From NCBI GenBank assembly GCA_964475205.1, contig CAYYVQ010000019.1, forward strand, positions 1-40,223: a stretch of 40,223 nt of DNA, given 5' to 3'. This DNA is from CAYSRM01 sp964475205. Lineage in GTDB: Bacteria > Verrucomicrobiota > Kiritimatiellia > UBA8416 > CAYSRM01. Below the pieces are notes generated by a model. That model worked only from the letters and a program-made list of their open reading frames with translations, was not told the origin of the DNA and ran no database searches. Of the stretch, positions 16,595-24,573 are shown piece after piece. Both the position numbers and the translations under genes were made by a program. Numbering within the stretch: position 1 is the first letter of the stretch; the number at the start of each line of letters is the position of its first letter.

Positions 16595-17554
16595 TTATGC
16601 TTCAAACAATGTTGTCGAAAGGTAGCGCTCTCCTGAATCTGGAAGAATCACCACGATTGTTTTAGTTTCAAATTCCGGGTCGGCTGCTATTCTTGCGGCA
16701 GCCGCAGTTGCCGCCCCGCAGGAAATGCCTGAAAGAATCCCTTCCTCTGCCGCAAGTCTTCGCGCGAACTCCATTGCTTCGTCGTCGCTGACCTTTTCCA
16801 CCCGGTCAATAAGCGAAAGATCCAGTGTTTCGGGGATGAAGCCTGCGCCGATTCCCTGTATTTTGTGCGGTCCGGGGGCGAGTTCGGTTTCTGCCAGTTT
16901 CTGCGTGATTACCGGGCTGTTTTCCGGTTCAACTGCAATTGACACAATGGGTTTGTTTTCAGTTTTTTTTATGTATCGTGAAATGCCGCTGATGGTTCCT
17001 CCCGTGCCTACTCCTGCAACAAGAACATCTATTTGTCCTTCTGTGTCATTCCAGACTTCGGGGCCGGTGGTTTTTTCGTGAATCGCAGGGTTGGCTGGAT
17101 TTTTAAACTGCTGAGGCATGAAGAAGCGGCCGGGATCTGATGCCGCGATTTCACCGGCCCTGTCTATGGCTCCCGACATTCCCTTGTCGCCTGCGGTCAA
17201 TTCAAGGCTTGCTCCGAAAGCCTTCAGAATCTTCCGTCTTTCCATGCTCATGGTTTCCGGCATGGTCAGCTTGACTTTATATCCGCGCGCGGCGGCCACA
17301 TATGAGAGGGCTATTCCCGTGTTTCCACTGGTTGGCTCAATGATTGTCATTCCTGGTTTGAGCCTGCCGCTTTTTTCCGCATCCCATATCATCGAAGCTC
17401 CTATCCTGCATTTTACAGAATATGCCGGGTTTCTGCCTTCCACTTTGCCCAGTACTGTTGCCTTGTTGCCTGTGACCTTGTTGAGTTTTACCAGCGGTGT
17501 TCTTCCGATAGACAGCGAGTTATCCTGATAGTACTTCATAGCTTTTGTCTCCAT
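16595..17554 (-). CDS. cysK: cysteine synthase (O-acetylserine sulfhydrylase)
   Basis: A PLP enzyme that makes cysteine from O-acetylserine and sulfide. In the 319 residues the cofactor Lys is Lys48 (NPAYSVKCR), the substrate loop is TSGNTG (75-80), and the glycine-rich phosphate loop is GVGTGGT. Length and motifs match CysK/CysM, with the CysK-type start better supported. Two starts are possible, METKAM or MKYYQ five codons later. It sits 12 nt after nifS in the same operon, so cysteine synthesis and its use as sulfur donor appear co-expressed. The operon promoter carries the 28-bp element shared with the rrf2 gene. Confidence 0.93.
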   Translation of the reverse strand: METKAMKYYQDNSLSIGRTPLVKLNKVTGNKATVLGKVEGRNPAYSVKCRIGASMIWDAEKSGRLKPGMTIIEPTSGNTGIALSYVAAARGYKVKLTMPETMSMERRKILKAFGASLELTAGDKGMSGAIDRAGEIAASDPGRFFMPQQFKNPANPAIHEKTTGPEVWNDTEGQIDVLVAGVGTGGTISGISRYIKKTENKPIVSIAVEPENSPVITQKLAETELAPGPHKIQGIGAGFIPETLDLSLIDRVEKVSDDEAMEFARRLAAEEGILSGISCGAATAAAARIAADPEFETKTIVVILPDSGERYLSTTLFEA

Positions 17555-17566
17555 CTATTTGTCAAT

Positions 17567-18718
17567 TTATGTAAAAGGCGACATTTCCCGAAGATGGCTG
17601 ATTACGGGTGGGATTTTTTCCAGTGCGTAGTTAATTTCGTCTTCCGTATTATACCTGCTGAGGCTGAACCTTATTGAACCGTGGGCCAGGGTGAAGGGGA
17701 TCCCCATGGCCCTGATAACATGCGACGGCTCCAGGGAGCCGGATGTGCATGCCGAACCTGAAGAAGCAGCGATACCTTCATCGCTGAGCGAGTAGAGGAT
17801 CGCCTCTCCTTCTATGAATTCGAAGCTCAGGTTTGTGGTATTGGGGAGCCGCATTTCGCGGTCGCCGTTAACAGTAACATTGCTGCACGTTTCCAGTATT
17901 CCCGCTTCCAGCTTATCGCGCAGCTTTCGAACATGGTTTTCTTCCTTCTCCATTTCCGCGGCGGCAAGTTCGCAGGCTTTGCCCAGGCCGGCTATGTACG
18001 GCACATTTTCTGTTCCGCCCCTTTTGCCCGATTCCTGGTGTCCCCCGATCAGGAAGGGTCGGATACGGACTCCTTTTCGGATGTAAAGAGCTCCGATGCC
18101 CTTGGGCGCATGAAGTTTATGGCCTGAAAGTGAAAGCATGTCCACGGGTGTTTGTTTTACATTGACGGGCAGTTTGCCAACAGCCTGCACTGCGTCAGTA
18201 TGGATTATCCCGCCTTTGTCTTTAACCAATTCAGCAATCTGCTGCATGGGGAACACTACGCCGGTTTCGTTATTGGCCCACATTATACTGACAACGGATG
18301 GAGCTTTGTTAAGAGTTTCTTCCAGCTCCGTAAGATCCAGCTGTCCCATGTTGTCTACGCCAATTTCTATTGTCGCGTGTCCGGTTTCCTTGAGACGCCG
18401 CTCCGGGCCCAGCACGGCCAGGTGTTCCACGCGGCTTGTGATGACCTGGGTGTCCGCAGGCATCTCCTCAACGCAGCCACGGATAGCCATATTATCGCTT
18501 TCCGTTCCGCAGCTGGTAAAAATGATTTCTGAAGGATCGGCATTTATGAGAGCTGCCACTTTTTCCCGCGCGGTTTCAACATGCTTTGCAACTTGCCCTC
18601 CGAACTCGTGCATGCTTGACGGGTTGCCCCACAGTTCCCCGAAGAAAGGTTCCATAGTGTCAATGACTTCCGGGGCCACCCTGGTTGTCGCATTGTTGTC
18701 GAGGTAGACCGTATTCAT
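17567..18718 (-). CDS. nifS: cysteine desulfurase NifS
   Basis: Releases sulfur from cysteine as a persulfide for Fe-S cluster assembly. The 383 residues are full length: PLP Lys201 in SGHKLHAPKG, persulfide Cys324 in SSGSACTSGSLEPSH, and the N-terminal YLDNNATT. The TSGSLEPSHV sequence next to the active Cys is typical of NifS/IscS (group I) rather than SufS. The ATG overlaps the nifU stop in ATGA, so the two are translationally coupled. Its expected partner is the NifU scaffold encoded just upstream. No nitrogenase genes are in the window, so the pair is likely used for general Fe-S assembly, as in several anaerobes. Confidence 0.95.
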   Translation of the reverse strand: MNTVYLDNNATTRVAPEVIDTMEPFFGELWGNPSSMHEFGGQVAKHVETAREKVAALINADPSEIIFTSCGTESDNMAIRGCVEEMPADTQVITSRVEHLAVLGPERRLKETGHATIEIGVDNMGQLDLTELEETLNKAPSVVSIMWANNETGVVFPMQQIAELVKDKGGIIHTDAVQAVGKLPVNVKQTPVDMLSLSGHKLHAPKGIGALYIRKGVRIRPFLIGGHQESGKRGGTENVPYIAGLGKACELAAAEMEKEENHVRKLRDKLEAGILETCSNVTVNGDREMRLPNTTNLSFEFIEGEAILYSLSDEGIAASSGSACTSGSLEPSHVIRAMGIPFTLAHGSIRFSLSRYNTEDEINYALEKIPPVISHLREMSPFT

Positions 18719-19557
18719 TGCTGCTCCTCCACTGTCAGTTCGGGAGAAATAAATTCGCGCAGTTTAGCTTCAACTACTTCTTTCATGGTGAATCCCGCCA
18801 CGCTGCATCCGGAGCAGCGTCCGCGAAAGGCTATAATCACACGGTTTCCCGCCAGGTCGACCATTTCAATATCTCCTCCGTCCTTTTTGAGTTGCGGCCG
18901 GACTTCACGGTCTATTACATCCTCAATGCGGTGGATTTTCTGGACTGTTGTCATCCGCTCGAAGCCCGGGGAGGGCGTGGATTCCGGGCCGGTTCTTGTT
19001 TGAGCTTTCTTTATGATTTCCTCTATTTCAGGGTGACATCTTCCGCAACCACCGCCCGCTTTGCAGTAGTCAGTGACCTGCTCAATGGTCGAGAGTTGAT
19101 TTTCTTCGACAACTCTCCTGATTTCGGTTTCTGTGACTCCGAAGCACTGGCAAATCACTTTTCCTTCGAGCAGTTCCTTGCTTGATTTGCCGGTGCGGTA
19201 ATTTTCGATTGCTGTTTCCAGCGCTTCTTTTCCCATTACCGAACAGTGCATTTTCTGTTCCGGGAGGCCGCCAAGAAACGCGGCTATGTCGCGATTGGTT
19301 ACTGCTGAGGCCTCATCCAGAGTCATTCCCTTGATGATTTCGGTCAGCGCCGATGATGAAGCTATGGCGCTTGCGCAACCGAAAGTCTTGAATTTTACGT
19401 CCTCAATTTTCCCCCGGGGATCCAGTTTGAAGGTCAGCTTCAACGCATCTCCGCATGCCATTGATCCGACCTCTCCCACTCCGTCCGGGTTTTCCACCTC
19501 CCCGACATTTCTCGGGTTGCGGAAGTGATCCAGCACTTTTTCTGTGTAACTCCACAT
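18715..19557 (-). CDS. nifU: Fe-S cluster scaffold NifU (three-domain)
   Basis: A 280-residue modular NifU. The N-terminal IscU-like domain has Cys35, Cys61 and Cys105 for cluster assembly. A central BFD-like [2Fe-2S] domain has Cys137-x-Cys139 and Cys171-x2-Cys174. The C-terminal Nfu domain has Cys248-x2-Cys251 (CSGC). All three domains are intact and in the canonical order. First gene of nifU-nifS-cysK-cupin, transcribed from a promoter overlapping a predicted Rrf2 operator (19578-19605). Full-length NifU is classically linked to nitrogen fixation but also serves general Fe-S maturation in epsilonproteobacteria and others. Confidence 0.95.
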   Translation of the reverse strand: MWSYTEKVLDHFRNPRNVGEVENPDGVGEVGSMACGDALKLTFKLDPRGKIEDVKFKTFGCASAIASSSALTEIIKGMTLDEASAVTNRDIAAFLGGLPEQKMHCSVMGKEALETAIENYRTGKSSKELLEGKVICQCFGVTETEIRRVVEENQLSTIEQVTDYCKAGGGCGRCHPEIEEIIKKAQTRTGPESTPSPGFERMTTVQKIHRIEDVIDREVRPQLKKDGGDIEMVDLAGNRVIIAFRGRCSGCSVAGFTMKEVVEAKLREFISPELTVEEQQ

Positions 19558-19577
19558 TTTCCCCTCGCATCTTTCCT

Positions 19578-19605
19578 GTTTCTAATGATTACTATATTAC
19601 TAAAC
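19578..19605 (-). promoter_or_regulatory. predicted Rrf2 operator in the nifU promoter
   Basis: The plus-strand sequence GTTTCTAATG (19578-19587), 11 nt, then ACTAAAC (19599-19605). The identical two blocks with identical spacing occur at 20079-20106 before the rrf2 gene. The ends form a GTTT...AAAC inverted pair. On the minus strand ACTAAAC covers the -10 region of the nifU promoter, as expected for a repressor site. Confidence 0.65.
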
Positions 19606-19627
19606 TATAAAATCAATTTAGTGTCAA
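19599..19627 (-). promoter_or_regulatory. promoter of the nifU-nifS-cysK-cupin operon
   Basis: On the minus strand a perfect TTGACA (19627-19622), a 17-nt spacer, and TTTAGT (19604-19599) as -10, about 42 nt before the nifU ATG. The -10 lies inside the shared 28-bp element, consistent with repression by Rrf2. Confidence 0.5.
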
Positions 19628-19834
19628 CAGGAAAACCTGTAGTTTCGCATTCTGTTTGTTGAGCCCGCACCCTTTGGGTTGGAGCGAGCTTCCCGGATTT
19701 CAAGAGCGCCGCCATTGCAGGTCAAAACCGGTTTGCCCGATCTCGCGGTGTGTCTATACAGTGAGAGCCCGGACAGACCGGTTCTGCCCCACACTGCCGA
19801 TACAACGACTCAAACCTCCTGTCTGCGTGCGCCA

Positions 19835-19892
19835 CGAGATTCAGAGGCCGCGGGTTACGGGATAACCCGCTGTACCGGGGGAATGAAGAAGG
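19835..19892 (+). repeat. 58-bp direct repeat, copy 1, with internal hairpin
   Basis: A 58-bp unit identical to 19967-20024 except at two positions. Each copy holds a perfect 8-bp hairpin (GCGGGTTA at 19850-19857, TAACCCGC at 19863-19870, 5-nt loop). Probably a dispersed REP-like sequence. Confidence 0.8.
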
Positions 19893-19918
19893 ACTGGCCT
19901 GCTGTGCCTGGGAGAGTA

Positions 19919-19943
19919 CAGCAGGTTGTGCTCCAACCTGCTG
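19919..19943 (+). repeat. perfect 10-bp hairpin between the two 58-bp repeats
   Basis: CAGCAGGTTG (19919-19928) and CAACCTGCTG (19934-19943) with a 5-nt loop. No U-tract follows. With the flanking repeat hairpins it gives three stem-loops within about 155 bp. The rest of 19606-20052 shows nothing else I recognise. Confidence 0.7.
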
Positions 19944-19966
19944 CTGCGGGAGATATGAGCGCGGCG

Positions 19967-20024
19967 CGAGACTCAGAGGCCGCGGGTTACGTGATAACCC
20001 GCTGTACCGGGGGAATGAAGAAGG
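19967..20024 (+). repeat. 58-bp direct repeat, copy 2, with internal hairpin
   Basis: Second copy, offset 132 bp from the first, with two substitutions, one of which lies in the hairpin loop so the stem is conserved (19982-19989 with 19995-20002). Conservation of the stem suggests the hairpin is the selected or mobile unit. Confidence 0.8.
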
Positions 20025-20052
20025 GCGCCCATGAAGGCGGGGTCGGGAAATG

Positions 20053-20080
20053 CTTGCAAGCGCGTTTGTTTTTGTATAGT
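20053..20080 (+). promoter_or_regulatory. putative rrf2 promoter
   Basis: CTTGCA (20053-20058), a 16-nt spacer, and TATAGT (20075-20080). The last two bases of the -10 are the first two of the 28-bp element, so regulator binding would cover the start site. The -35 is weak and the -10 good. Confidence 0.45.
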
Positions 20081-20106
20081 TTCTAATGTTGATTGCAAAA
20101 CTAAAC
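20079..20106 (+). promoter_or_regulatory. predicted Rrf2 operator before its own gene
   Basis: GTTTCTAATG (20079-20088), 11 nt, ACTAAAC (20100-20106): the same element as at 19578-19605. It ends 14 nt before the GTG start and only 2 nt before the Shine-Dalgarno. The position suggests autorepression. Confidence 0.65.
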
Positions 20107-20120
20107 ATGGAAGGTGTAAT

Positions 20121-20534
20121 GTGATAGCATTGTCTACAAAGAGCAGGTATGCCACGAGGATATTGGCTTATCTTGCCGGCAGGGAAGGCGGGTCTCTCGC
20201 GAGAAAGCGGGAGATAGCTGAAGCCGAATGTTTATCAGAAGGATATGTGGAACAGATTCTTGTGGCTTTAAAAGCCGCGGGCCTTGTAAGAAGCCACCGG
20301 GGCAAGGCTGGAGGCTTTTCGCTGGCGAGAGACAGCGCTGATATAGATGTTGCCCAGGTTGTGGAGGCGATGGAGGGCAGGTTGGAGTTGTCGCCTTGTC
20401 TGAGCGCAGGCTGCAGCAGGCAGGAGCAGTGTAAAACGAGGCCGTTGTGGGAAGAAGCCGGATCGGCAATGCGCGATGTTTTGCGGAAGACAAGCATTGC
20501 CGAAATGGCTGCGGCAAACTCGGCGCGTGAATAG
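20121..20534 (+). CDS. Rrf2-family transcriptional regulator, IscR-like with three Cys
   Basis: A 137-residue winged-helix regulator. The start is GTG 20121 with GGAAGGTG just upstream; it gives the canonical N-terminus VIALSTKSRYATRILAYLA. Residues 28-62 are the helix-turn-helix (KREIAEAECLSEGYVEQIL) and wing (HRGKAGGFSLAR). Cys93-x4-Cys98-x5-Cys104 in SPCLSAGCSRQEQC match the positions of the [2Fe-2S] Cys of IscR (92, 98, 104), so Fe-S sensing is likely. The family also includes CymR, a cysteine regulator without these Cys. It lies divergent from nifU-nifS-cysK and directly before O-acetylhomoserine sulfhydrylase, and both promoters carry the shared 28-bp element. The likely job is control of Fe-S assembly and sulfur amino-acid genes in response to cluster status. 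Confidence 0.92.
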   Translation: MIALSTKSRYATRILAYLAGREGGSLARKREIAEAECLSEGYVEQILVALKAAGLVRSHRGKAGGFSLARDSADIDVAQVVEAMEGRLELSPCLSAGCSRQEQCKTRPLWEEAGSAMRDVLRKTSIAEMAAANSARE

Positions 20535-20599
20535 ATCAGGTTAGTGGAAAAAGAAGCGAGAAAATGACTGATGACCAGTCTCAGGCAGGGAGTGAAACG

Positions 20600-21889
20600 A
20601 TGAAAGGAAAGAACATGAATCTTGAAACGCTGGCTTTGCATGCCGGTCAGGTTCCGGATCCGGCCACGGGGGCCAGGGCGGTGCCGATATATCAGACGAC
20701 CAGTTATGTTTTTGACAGCGCGGAACATGCCGCAAAGCTTTTTGCGCTTAACGAATTCGGGAACATATATACCAGGTTAATGAATCCCACTTCCGATGTG
20801 GTGGAAAAAAGAATTGCCGCTTTGGAGGGAGGCTCCGCGGCGTTGCTAACTGCCAGCGGGATGTCTGCCATATTCCTGACGGTGCATACTCTTGCCGGGG
20901 CCGGAGATCATATTGTTTCATCCGCTTCGCTTTATGGCGGCACGGAGACCTGTTTCAGGCACACCATGCCGAGAATAGGTATAGATGTGAGTTTTGTCGG
21001 CGCACCGGCTCCGGAGAAGATCCGCCAGGCAATACGTCCCAATTCGAAGGCAGTGTACCTGGAAACGATCGGGAATCCGAAGGGTGACATTTACGATATT
21101 GCGGCAATTGCAGAAGTGGCTCACGAAGCGGGACTGCCGCTGGTTATAGACAACACATTTGCGCCTGTTTTATGCAGACCGATTGATCACGGGGCTGACA
21201 TTGTGGTTCATTCGTGCACCAAATGGATAGGAGGGCACGGCACATCAATTGGCGGAGTGATCGTTGACAGCGGGAATTTTGACTGGTCTTCCGGCCGATT
21301 CCCTGATTTCACTGAGCCGGACGCAAGCTATCATGGTGTGGTGTACTGGGACGCGTTTGGCGATGTGCCGGGAATGGGAAATGTTGCTTTTGCTGTAAAA
21401 GCCAGAACGCAGGGAATGAGAAATATCGGTATGTGTCCGAGTCCATTCAATGCCTTCCTTTTCCTTCAGGGTCTGGAAACGCTCCCGTTGCGGATCAGGC
21501 AGCAGAGCCGGAATGCTCTGGAGCTGGCGCAATGGCTTGAGAAACATGACAATGTTGACTGGGTTACATACACCGGATTGCCTGAACATCCGGACCATGA
21601 AGTGGCAAAAAAGTATCTTTCAGAAGGGTTCGGCGCCGTGCTTGGATTTGGTGTTAAAGGCGGAAAATCTGCGGGAGAAAAATTCATCAACTCGGTGAAA
21701 CTGGCCAGTCATCTGGCCAATGTGGGAGACGCAAAGACGCTGGTTCTGCATCCTGCCTCCACCAGTCATCAGCAGATGTCCGAGGCGGCCCGGCGCGCGG
21801 CGGGTGTAACCCCGGAGTTTATACGAGTTGCCGTCGGACTTGAGAATATAGAGGATATCAAGGCTGATTTTGAACAGGCGCTGGGATAA
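20600..21889 (+). CDS. metY: O-acetylhomoserine sulfhydrylase (Cys/Met metabolism PLP enzyme)
   Basis: Catalyses sulfide plus O-acetylhomoserine to homocysteine, feeding methionine synthesis. About 429 residues from ATG 20600, which has GGGAG upstream. ATG 20615 (MNLETLALHAGQ, with AAGGAAAG upstream) matches the family N-terminus equally well, and ATG 20564 is less supported. PLP Lys208 is in SCTKWIGGHG; the SxYGGT and YLETIGNPKGD segments bind cofactor. The long form with a 50-residue insertion (VDSGNFDWSSGRFPDFTEPD) is characteristic of MetY rather than MetB/MetC. It follows rrf2 by about 65 nt on the same strand and is probably co-transcribed and so under the same Rrf2 control. Confidence 0.93.
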   Translation: MKGKNMNLETLALHAGQVPDPATGARAVPIYQTTSYVFDSAEHAAKLFALNEFGNIYTRLMNPTSDVVEKRIAALEGGSAALLTASGMSAIFLTVHTLAGAGDHIVSSASLYGGTETCFRHTMPRIGIDVSFVGAPAPEKIRQAIRPNSKAVYLETIGNPKGDIYDIAAIAEVAHEAGLPLVIDNTFAPVLCRPIDHGADIVVHSCTKWIGGHGTSIGGVIVDSGNFDWSSGRFPDFTEPDASYHGVVYWDAFGDVPGMGNVAFAVKARTQGMRNIGMCPSPFNAFLFLQGLETLPLRIRQQSRNALELAQWLEKHDNVDWVTYTGLPEHPDHEVAKKYLSEGFGAVLGFGVKGGKSAGEKFINSVKLASHLANVGDAKTLVLHPASTSHQQMSEAARRAAGVTPEFIRVAVGLENIEDIKADFEQALG

Positions 21890-22004
21890 CACTGACGGCG
21901 TGAATTCCGGCCGGACGCAATCATTGTTTACACTTGCCATCATTATATAAACGTTACATTATTGCTTCAAATGGCTGATATATTGACAGGAAGGATCGTT
22001 GACA

Positions 22005-23072
22005 ATGACGGAATTTGTTTTTTGGGGTAATCCCGTTCAGTCGTGGGTATATTCCGGGGTCACCGCTGTTGCGGTGGCGTTTGTCCTCTGGTTGGTGAGA
22101 AAGGCCCTTACGGGACTGTTGAAGGACATAGGCAAGGAAGGTTATCGCAGTTATGCTCAAGCCCTTCTTAGGGCTGTCGTGGGTAAGACCAACATGTTTT
22201 TCATAATAGCTTTGTCATTGCTGGCCGGGCTTCAGTGGGTGGAAGTTGCGAACCGGGTGTCAAGGTGGAACTACTCTCTGCTTATAATAGTTATTATAGT
22301 ACAGGGCGGGTTGTGGGTTAACGCATGTATAGGATTCTGGATAAGGCGGACCGAACGCAAGTATGAAGTGGAGGACGCCGGGAAGCTGACCACTTTGAAG
22401 GCAATGGGCACTGTTGCCAGAATTCTGGTAATAGCCATTGTTGCCATCCTTGCCTTAGACCAGGTGCCGGGAGTGGAAGTCAGCGCCCTTGTGGCCAGTC
22501 TGGGTATTGGCGGCATTGCGGTGGCTCTTGCGTTGCAGAATATTCTGGCGGATCTGTTTGCTTCTCTAAGCATATCTCTGGACAAGCCGTTTGCGCTTGG
22601 AGATTTTGTTATTGTCGACAACTATCTCGGGGTTGTCGAGAAGATCGGGTTGAAGACCACGCGGATAAAGAGTCTTTCAGGCGAACAACTGATCTTTTCG
22701 AATAACGACCTTCTTAAGAGCCGAATAAGAAATTACAAGAGAATGCAGGAGCGGCGTGTGCCTTTTACGGTGGGGGTGACATACCAGACTCCCCGGGAAA
22801 AACTGGAGGAGATCCCAGGCATTTTTGAGGATGTTCTGAAACGGCAGGAAAATGTGCGATTTGATCGCGCCCATTTCAAGGAATACGGGCCTTATTCGTT
22901 AAACTTCGAGTTTGTGTACTATGTTTTAAGTCCGGATTACAATGTATATATGGACATACAGCAGGCTATTAACTTTGGCCTTCACGAGGAGTTCGAGAAG
23001 GAGGGCATTGAATTTGCCTATCCGACTCAGACGATATTCCATTCGCCGGTTCAAGGCGGCGGCGAGACCTGA
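22005..23072 (+). CDS. mscS: MscS-type mechanosensitive channel
   Basis: A 355-residue channel of the small-conductance family that releases solutes under hypo-osmotic shock; inner membrane. ATG 22005 is chosen because AGGAAGGA lies about 10 nt upstream; a TTG two codons earlier is less likely. There are four predicted membrane helices (about 15-32, 60-78, 88-106, 130-150), then the pore helix VSALVASLGIGGIAVALALQ. The Gly/Ala-rich packing typical of TM3 is intact. The beta domain (SLDKPFALGDFVIVDN) and C-terminal vestibule (VPFTVGVTYQTP) follow. It has an extra N-terminal helix compared with E. coli MscS. Ordinary housekeeping gene, transcribed alone or with the upstream metY. Confidence 0.93.
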   Translation: MTEFVFWGNPVQSWVYSGVTAVAVAFVLWLVRKALTGLLKDIGKEGYRSYAQALLRAVVGKTNMFFIIALSLLAGLQWVEVANRVSRWNYSLLIIVIIVQGGLWVNACIGFWIRRTERKYEVEDAGKLTTLKAMGTVARILVIAIVAILALDQVPGVEVSALVASLGIGGIAVALALQNILADLFASLSISLDKPFALGDFVIVDNYLGVVEKIGLKTTRIKSLSGEQLIFSNNDLLKSRIRNYKRMQERRVPFTVGVTYQTPREKLEEIPGIFEDVLKRQENVRFDRAHFKEYGPYSLNFEFVYYVLSPDYNVYMDIQQAINFGLHEEFEKEGIEFAYPTQTIFHSPVQGGGET

Positions 23073-23242
23073 TTTGTGCAAAAGCTGCCGTAGCATTATT
23101 TATGGCTGGTGGATTATTCTGTGATTGTTTAGATCTTCAGCTTCTCTTTCAAGATGGAAAGAAGTGTTGATTTTCTGGCCGTTAGTGGTTAACTACACTC
23201 GTATGAGAAAATGTATGTCTGTGAAAATCAAGGAGGGAAAAT

Positions 23243-23593
23243 ATGGCTACCGTCTACCATGAATCAAACCTGTCTGAAGGCACACAGGATGTCCACAGGG
23301 CTCTTGCAAGTCTTCAGGAGGAGTTGGAGGCTACCGATTGGTACAACCAGCGCATGGATGTTGCGTCCGACCAGGAATTGAAAGACATTCTCGAGCATAA
23401 CAGGAATGAAGAAATAGAGCATGCCAGCATGCTGCTGGAATGGTTGCGCCGTAGAATACCGGCTTTTGACGAGCAGCTCAATACTTATATCAATACAAAA
23501 AAACCGATATTGCAGGTTGAAGAGGAATCTGAGGAAGGTGAAGACGATGCTTCTTCCGGAAACTCAGACCTGGGTCTTGGAGACTTGAAATAG
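23243..23593 (+). CDS. encapsulated ferritin-like protein (EncFtn)
   Basis: A 116-residue ferroxidase that works inside an encapsulin shell, oxidising Fe(II) for storage. By alignment to the Rhodospirillum rubrum protein with a constant offset of five, the ferroxidase residues are Glu27, Glu57 and His60 (E32, E62, H65 there); Glu29 and Trp33 are also conserved. The core LQEELEATDWYNQR and EEIEHASMLLEWLRRR is diagnostic. An acidic linker (about 91-107) leads to the C-terminal LGLGDLK, which fits the cargo-loading peptides of family 1 encapsulin cargo. Strong Shine-Dalgarno (AAGGAGGG). The shell gene follows after 48 nt. Confidence 0.95.
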   Translation: MATVYHESNLSEGTQDVHRALASLQEELEATDWYNQRMDVASDQELKDILEHNRNEEIEHASMLLEWLRRRIPAFDEQLNTYINTKKPILQVEEESEEGEDDASSGNSDLGLGDLK

Positions 23594-23641
23594 ACGCAAT
23601 ACGCTAATGGAAGACAGCAGTTTTCAGCGAAAGGAGAAAAA

Positions 23642-24466
23642 ATGAGAAATCTACTTAAAAGAGAACAGGCTCCAATTACAGAGGAAGCATGGGCGGAAAT
23701 TGACGAAGAGGCCGTTCGTATATTGAAGGGCAACCTCTCCGCCAGAGGATTGGTGGATTTTGAAGGCCCAAAGGGGCTGGAATGCGCTTCGGTGAATCTT
23801 GGGCGGGTTGGAAGCGAAGGGAAAAATGCATTGGTAAAGGGAGTAGAATGGAATGTTCGCGCAGTTTTGCCTCTTACGGAAGTTAAAGTGCCTTTCAGCC
23901 TGGATATGGCGGAATTGGACAACATCTCCAAGGGGGCGAGCGATGCAGATCTTGATCCGGTCTGTGAAGCTGCCCGGAAACTTGCCATGTTCGAAGAATC
24001 CGCCTTGTATTTCGGTTTTGACGAAGGATGTATTCGTGGAATTGTCTCTTCGAGCCAGAACAATCCGGAAAAGCTTCCAGGATCAGCAGACAGCTTTACC
24101 GGCGCTGTTGAGTCTGCGATAGTCGCCATAGAGAAAAACGGAATAGCCGGGCCTTATGCCCTTGTGCTCGGCACTTCGGCATACCAGAAACTGGCTGCGG
24201 GCGACAACAGGGGGTATCCGTTGAAGAAACGGATCGAAGAGATGGTTCGCGGTGGAGTTAAATGGAGCCCCGCAATCAATGGCGGCGCACTTGTAAGTCT
24301 TCGCGGGGGTGATTATGAGATGACCGTGGGACAGGACATAGCCGTAGGTTACGAAGGCGTGTCAGGTAATACTATCAAGCTTTTCATGACAGAATCTTTC
24401 ACGTTCAGAGTTCTTGATGAGCGCGCAGCTGTTGCGTTAAAACCACAGGGTAGCCGCAAGAAATAG
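23642..24466 (+). CDS. encapsulin shell protein (family 1, linocin-type)
   Basis: A HK97-fold protein of 274 residues that self-assembles into an icosahedral compartment. Usual length (about 265-285). The N-terminal MRNLLKREQAPITEEAWAEIDEEA helix and the P/E/A-domain motifs GVEWNVRAVLPLTEVKVPFSLDMAELD, AKKFEESALYFG-like (AMFEESALYFGF) and VGQDIAVGYEG are typical. It pairs with the EncFtn cargo directly upstream, so the compartment stores iron. The shell/ferritin pair lies between sulfur-metabolism genes and an Fe-S assembly pair, which suggests a local iron-sulfur economy. Good Shine-Dalgarno AAAGGAG. Confidence 0.95.
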   Translation: MRNLLKREQAPITEEAWAEIDEEAVRILKGNLSARGLVDFEGPKGLECASVNLGRVGSEGKNALVKGVEWNVRAVLPLTEVKVPFSLDMAELDNISKGASDADLDPVCEAARKLAMFEESALYFGFDEGCIRGIVSSSQNNPEKLPGSADSFTGAVESAIVAIEKNGIAGPYALVLGTSAYQKLAAGDNRGYPLKKRIEEMVRGGVKWSPAINGGALVSLRGGDYEMTVGQDIAVGYEGVSGNTIKLFMTESFTFRVLDERAAVALKPQGSRKK

Positions 24467-24573
24467 TTGTGGTTGTCAAGGCTAATGACCCGCTTCTTCC
24501 AAGGCTGCGGCAAAAACAGAGCGGCGGGGTGAATAGTTCATGCTAGGCCTCAGGCCGTATTAGACGGAGTCGT

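Noticed and set aside
19835..20024. Possible CRISPR array from repeated 58-bp units
   Set aside because: Only two copies, 74-bp gap, units longer than CRISPR repeats, internal hairpin conserved, no cas genes nearby.
21925..21951. Possible promoter before mscS (TATAAA at 21946-21951)
   Set aside because: No acceptable -35 at 16-18 nt; left out of the feature list.
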